Of a stretch of DNA of 11,096 nt, positions 8,925-11,096 are shown piece by piece. Below the pieces are notes generated by a model that was not told the DNA's origin, searched no databases, and was given only the letters and a program-made list of their open reading frames with translations. A program made the position numbers and the translations under genes. Source of the stretch: Ochromonadaceae sp. CCMP2298 (Eukaryota > Sar > Synurophyceae > Ochromonadales > Ochromonadaceae); assembly GCA_026770595.1 (NCBI GenBank), contig MU634619.1, forward strand, positions 1-11,096. The letters run 5' to 3'. Every line of letters starts with the position of its first letter. Position 1 is the first letter of the stretch.

Positions 8925-9533
8925 TTACGCGTGGGCAAGCTGCAGCTGCAGCACCGCCCCCAGACTCGCGATGCTGGGCACCTCCGCCGCGCCCATGCCA
9001 GTGCTCTTCGCTTGCTTCAAGTCCGTGCTGGGCTCGCTCTTGGCCGCTCTATTGACCAGTACGATGTTCCTGATGTGCGGTTTGAGCTTGAGGCAGAAGT
9101 CGGCCTCGTGCTCGATGTGCAGCGACGGACCCACCTGCCGCACTATGGCCGTCTTGCCCACCCCGGATGCGCAGAAAAGGCAGCGGTGCGTGGGGAAGGA
9201 GGGCAGCAGCTGCTGCACCTTGGCACGGACATGCTCCTCCTCCGCGTCGCTGGTTGTGAGGAAGATGAGACACACAATGGCGAGATCCTGCAGCTCCGAG
9301 ACCACCCGGCGCACGTCGTCACCGTAGCAAACGTCTGCCTCGAGCGCGTCCTGCAGAAGTGATAACGTGATTGGCTTATTCTCCTCTTTCAGATTTAGCC
9401 TGCCCATCAGCGCGAGTGCGTTCGTCGACATGGCCTTGCGGGGCCTGGACGCCGACACCTCTCCCTCTTCCCTCTTCGGCCACCATGACCATACGAACAG
9501 TAGGAACAGGACCAGGCCAGCGAGCCATAACAT
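8925..9533 (-). CDS. PEX22: PEX22-like peroxisomal membrane protein (anchor of the E2 enzyme PEX4)
   Basis: The protein has 202 residues. PEX22 is a peroxisomal membrane protein that tethers and activates the ubiquitin-conjugating enzyme PEX4, which ubiquitinates the import receptor PEX5 for recycling. Residues 2-18 form one hydrophobic segment (LWLAGLVLFLLFVWSWW) followed by PKR, matching the N-terminal anchor. The soluble domain has alternating helices and strands with AIVCLIFLTT, then RCLFCASGVGKTAIVRQVGP and LHIEHE; an L-F-C ... G-K-x-x-I-V-R-Q ... P-x-x-H-I-[D/E] pattern is what I remember from plant PEX22. Length is between yeast (about 180) and plant (about 280) proteins. The ATG at 9533 directly precedes the membrane segment, fixing the start. 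The stop overlaps a consensus donor, GC|GTAAGG, so a short last exon is possible. The GKT could suggest a P-loop, but no full Walker A is present. The assignment is from remembered pattern, not alignment. Confidence 0.7.
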   Translation of the reverse strand: MLWLAGLVLFLLFVWSWWPKREEGEVSASRPRKAMSTNALALMGRLNLKEENKPITLSLLQDALEADVCYGDDVRRVVSELQDLAIVCLIFLTTSDAEEEHVRAKVQQLLPSFPTHRCLFCASGVGKTAIVRQVGPSLHIEHEADFCLKLKPHIRNIVLVNRAAKSEPSTDLKQAKSTGMGAAEVPSIASLGAVLQLQLAHA

Positions 9534-9690
9534 TGCTTACACGTTTGTTCGGAGCAGCGGGCTCGAGCAGTGAGTGAGTGCTGTTTCAGCCAAGCAGCCA
9601 GCTGCACTACAGAACTGACAGCCCCTCGGGTAAGACTCTATATCGTGTCCAAGGCTGCCCATGTGCCCCTTCCATGCACAACAGCCTGGA
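9534..9690 (-). promoter_or_regulatory. Likely PEX22 promoter and 5' UTR
   Basis: This 157-bp stretch lies directly upstream of the PEX22 ATG and ends at the fold-back element. It has no convincing coding frame. No TATA box or other core element can be named with confidence. The rightward gene beyond the fold-back makes the spacer a possible two-way promoter; this is inferred from position only. Confidence 0.3.
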
Positions 9691-9842
9691 ACAGGGAGCT
9701 CTCCAGCTCTCTCTCGTGGAGAAAGGCGGGCGAAATCTGAAAAATTTCAGATCTCTCTCTCGTGGAGAAAGGCGGGCGAAATCTGAAAAATTTCAGATTT
9801 CGCCCGCCTTTCTCCACGAGAGAGAGCTGGAGAGCTCCCTGT
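9691..9842. repeat. Fold-back element: 52-bp perfect inverted repeat with nested tandem copies
   Basis: The left arm (9691-9742) and right arm (9791-9842) are exact reverse complements over 52 bp. The inside contains two identical 46-bp copies in direct tandem (9707-9752 and 9753-9798), so the second copy can also pair with the right arm as a 36-bp stem with a 2-nt loop (9753-9788 / 9791-9826). Each copy ends in a near-palindrome, ATCTGAAAAATTTCAGAT (9735-9752, 9781-9798). The motif GGCGGGCGAAA appears three times, once inverted. No target-site duplication is seen around it. It could be a small non-autonomous fold-back transposon, a hairpin RNA source, or a regulatory array. The ORFs running through it on both strands are by-products of the repeat. 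Confidence 0.92.
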
Positions 9843-9870
9843 GAGACTACCAATTTATTGGTAGTCTCAC
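9841..9870. repeat. 13-bp perfect hairpin abutting the fold-back
   Basis: GTGAGACTACCAA (9841-9853) and TTGGTAGTCTCAC (9858-9870) are exact reverse complements with loop TTTA. It shares its first two bases with the right arm of the larger fold-back, so two perfect hairpins lie end to end. The sequence is unrelated to the larger arms. Confidence 0.92.
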
Positions 9871-9906
9871 GCGGCCAGACCCTCGTTGGGCGTTTCCCAG
9901 TTTCCC

Positions 9907-10335
9907 ATGTTCTCCCTTTTTGGAGCCCGAGACGTTGGTCCTCCCATGGGTTGGTCCTGCAGTCGCACGGAGGGTTGGGTTGGCAGGTGAGTATGCCTTT
10001 AGTGCTCTTCTCTGCACGAATCAGTGACTCTCTAACTCTTTCTCTTATCTAACACCTTCGCCACAGCGGTCACCATGGATCCACCTCAGCGCCCCCAGCG
10101 GCGTGTCTCCTTCGCAGCAGTCAGGACCTCGGTGGCTTCCTCCGCCACGACTCGCTCCACACCGGAGGCGGAGGTCATGGCTCTCGTGCCTCGTGGGTTT
10201 ACCAAGACGTATCTACGGCGCACCACGGTTCGTCAAGACGTATCTACGACGTTCCATTACCTAAGAACCCTTCCCTGTCACACTTCACATATCGCCTTTT
10301 TTACATCTAGCCTTTGGGCATGGCTATCTATGTAA
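9907..10335 (+). CDS. Small spliced gene of unknown function; reading frame ambiguous
   Basis: A well-formed intron (9987-10066) marks a transcribed gene. Two readings fit. (a) The intron is in the 5' UTR and translation starts at ATG 10075 in a strong context (GTCACCATGG). This gives 86 residues starting MDPPQRPQRRVSFAAVRTS, Arg/Ser/Thr-rich, with stop TAA at 10333-10335. (b) Translation starts at ATG 9907 (MFSLFGARDVGPPMGW), splices in phase 2 and gives 107 residues rich in Gly, His and Ser, ending with TAG at 10308-10310. I recognise neither. Reading (a) has the better start context and GC-rich third positions up to about 10250. AATAAA follows at 10375, so the gene seems to end here. After about 10250 the sequence becomes AT-rich, so the 3' part may be replaced or decayed. 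A membrane or catalytic signature is absent in both readings. Confidence 0.4.
9987..10066 (+). other. 80-bp intron of the small gene
   Basis: The donor is GGCAG|GTGAGTATG and the acceptor CGCCACAG|CGGTC. Inside, TCTCTAACTCTTTCTCTTATC and CTAACACC offer branch-point and pyrimidine-tract sequence like that of separase intron 1. Eight bases after the acceptor comes ATG 10075. Confidence 0.7.
10203..10248 (+). repeat. 15-bp direct repeat, 31 bp apart
   Basis: CAAGACGTATCTACG occurs at 10203-10217 and 10234-10248. The 31-bp offset is not a multiple of three, so the two copies are read in different frames of the small gene. The second copy lies where GC-rich sequence gives way to AT-rich sequence. 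Confidence 0.85.
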
Positions 10336-10374
10336 AAAAATATGTAGTAATAGAAGTGCGTAAAGACAAAAACC

Positions 10375-10380
10375 AATAAA
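10375..10380 (+). promoter_or_regulatory. Polyadenylation signal AATAAA
   Basis: A canonical AATAAA lies about 40 bp beyond the stop at 10335 (65 bp beyond 10310), which suits 3' processing of the small gene. A second AATAAA is at 10491-10496. The AT-rich background makes chance occurrence possible. Confidence 0.4.
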
Positions 10381-10436
10381 TCAAAGCCCCCAAAACCCAT
10401 TTAGTTTAACTAAAAACCTTACCCGAAAACCTCGAT

Positions 10437-10673
10437 TTGTTCTTACATAGAAAAAGGGTATGGAAGGTCTACAACATAGGCATTGGAAGTAATAAATACA
10501 GTTGTCCTATGTTCTTATCTACCCAAGGGTCATTAACGAGGATTACGCGATCTAGCCGCTGTCAAGGAGGTATGGGTATTCCGCATATCTACAGAGTTCT
10601 CTTAACGACAACCTTGGGCAACCCTCTGAACATTACACACTCTGATCTATATACTTCCTCCCAATGTACGTAA
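10437..10673 (+). pseudogene. Possible relic of a LINE-type reverse transcriptase
   Basis: The frame 10437-10673 is open without an ATG at its beginning and contains QGGMGIPHIYRVLLTTTLGN. The G-G-[L/M]-G-[I/L]-P-x-[I/L]-x-x-[Y/x] pattern resembles the segment just after the reverse transcriptase domain of many LINE ORF2 proteins. No YADD box, endonuclease or zinc finger is visible, so at best this is a short remnant. It is a weak, pattern-only call; chance is a real alternative. Confidence 0.2.
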
Positions 10674-10839
10674 TGATAAATGTGAAACCCTCCTTCTGGC
10701 TATATATGTTAAAACATGTACACATACTTTGCAAGCTTTGCGCTATGCATTATAAAAACTCACTAAGCTTACACTATACACTTGCAATGTAACAACTCTA
10801 TATACAGACTATAACATGAGCACTCTCTGTACCGATATA

Positions 10840-11096
10840 AACGTATATTAACATATATAAAGATACATATAAGTATATATACATATATAAACATATAAAA
10901 ATATATATAAACATATATAAACATATATAAACATATATTAATATATAAAAAAGTATTTAACGTATAATAAGATATACAAAGATGTATTTATATATATAAA
11001 ACATATATAAAAGTATATAACGTATATTTATATAAATAACATATATATAATATAGAGTATATACATATATATGTTTTATGATATATAAAATATATA
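10840..11096. repeat. AT-rich minisatellite built on a 10-bp ACATATATAA unit
   Basis: From 10840 to the window end the sequence is almost purely A/T. Six consecutive 10-bp units lie at 10881-10940; three are exactly ACATATATAA and the others differ at one to three bases. Around them the repeat is degenerate. The array reaches the window edge, so its length is unknown. It may be an ordinary minisatellite or part of a larger AT-rich domain. Confidence 0.85.

Larger units (their letters stand above)
10336..10839. other. AT-rich spacer without a clear gene
   Basis: Base composition drops sharply from the GC-rich left part of the window. Apart from the possible LINE relic and two AATAAA hexamers nothing is recognisable. 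Short repeats such as TACATA, TATATA and ACTATA become frequent toward the right and grade into the array that follows. Confidence 0.55.

Noticed and set aside
9146-9160. P-loop ATPase motif in the PEX22-like protein
   Set aside because: GVGKTA looks like the end of a Walker A motif, but the preceding residues do not give GxxxxGK[ST] and no Walker B partner is present.
9578-9853. ORFs of 71-88 codons on both strands through the fold-back
   Set aside because: They translate the inverted and tandem repeats, giving the same peptide (FRFRPPFSTRE) on both strands. No independent coding evidence.
9691-9870. CRISPR array or bacterial terminator
   Set aside because: Only two direct copies with no spacers between them, in a eukaryotic, intron-bearing context.

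Overview
The window is nuclear DNA from a eukaryote, most likely a single-celled alga or protist. Genes carry GT-AG introns (80, 146 and 231 bp supported), long exons, GC-rich coding sequence with runs of Ala/Gly/Ser, and AT-rich or simple-sequence spacers. The lineage cannot be fixed from the sequence. A PEX22-type peroxin fits plants, fungi or algae. There is no sign of bacterial operons, CRISPR, rRNA or tRNA.

Layout. (1) Positions 2-151: C-terminal end of an unidentified plus-strand gene. (2) 152-840: spacer with a 13-G run, a perfect 24-bp palindrome, a 9-bp hairpin and probably the promoter and 5' end of the next gene. (3) 841-8324, plus strand: a near-complete or complete separase gene, about 2368 residues in three exons. 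The second exon is about 6.6 kb, and both catalytic residues lie in the short last exon. (4) 8325-8924: tail-to-tail spacer with a 23-bp tandem repeat and pyrimidine-rich or alternating tracts. (5) 8925-9533, minus strand: a 202-residue single-pass membrane protein that I read as PEX22, the peroxisomal anchor of the E2 enzyme PEX4. (6) 9691-9870: a striking fold-back element with 52-bp perfect arms, nested 46-bp tandem copies and an abutting 13-bp-stem hairpin. It sits in the spacer between PEX22 and a rightward gene. (7) 9907-10335: a small spliced gene of unknown function whose frame is ambiguous, followed by an AATAAA signal. (8) 10336-11096: an abrupt shift to AT-rich DNA, with a possible LINE relic and a 10-bp TA-rich repeat array running to the window end.

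Functionally, the two recognised genes are housekeeping: separase opens cohesin at anaphase, and PEX22 supports recycling of the peroxisomal import receptor. They are tail-to-tail neighbours and nothing shows that they work together. I see no clear new multi-gene system. The most unusual items are the fold-back element, a SAP-like motif inside separase just before the protease domain, and the stop codon built into the splice donor that separates the separase body from its catalytic exon.
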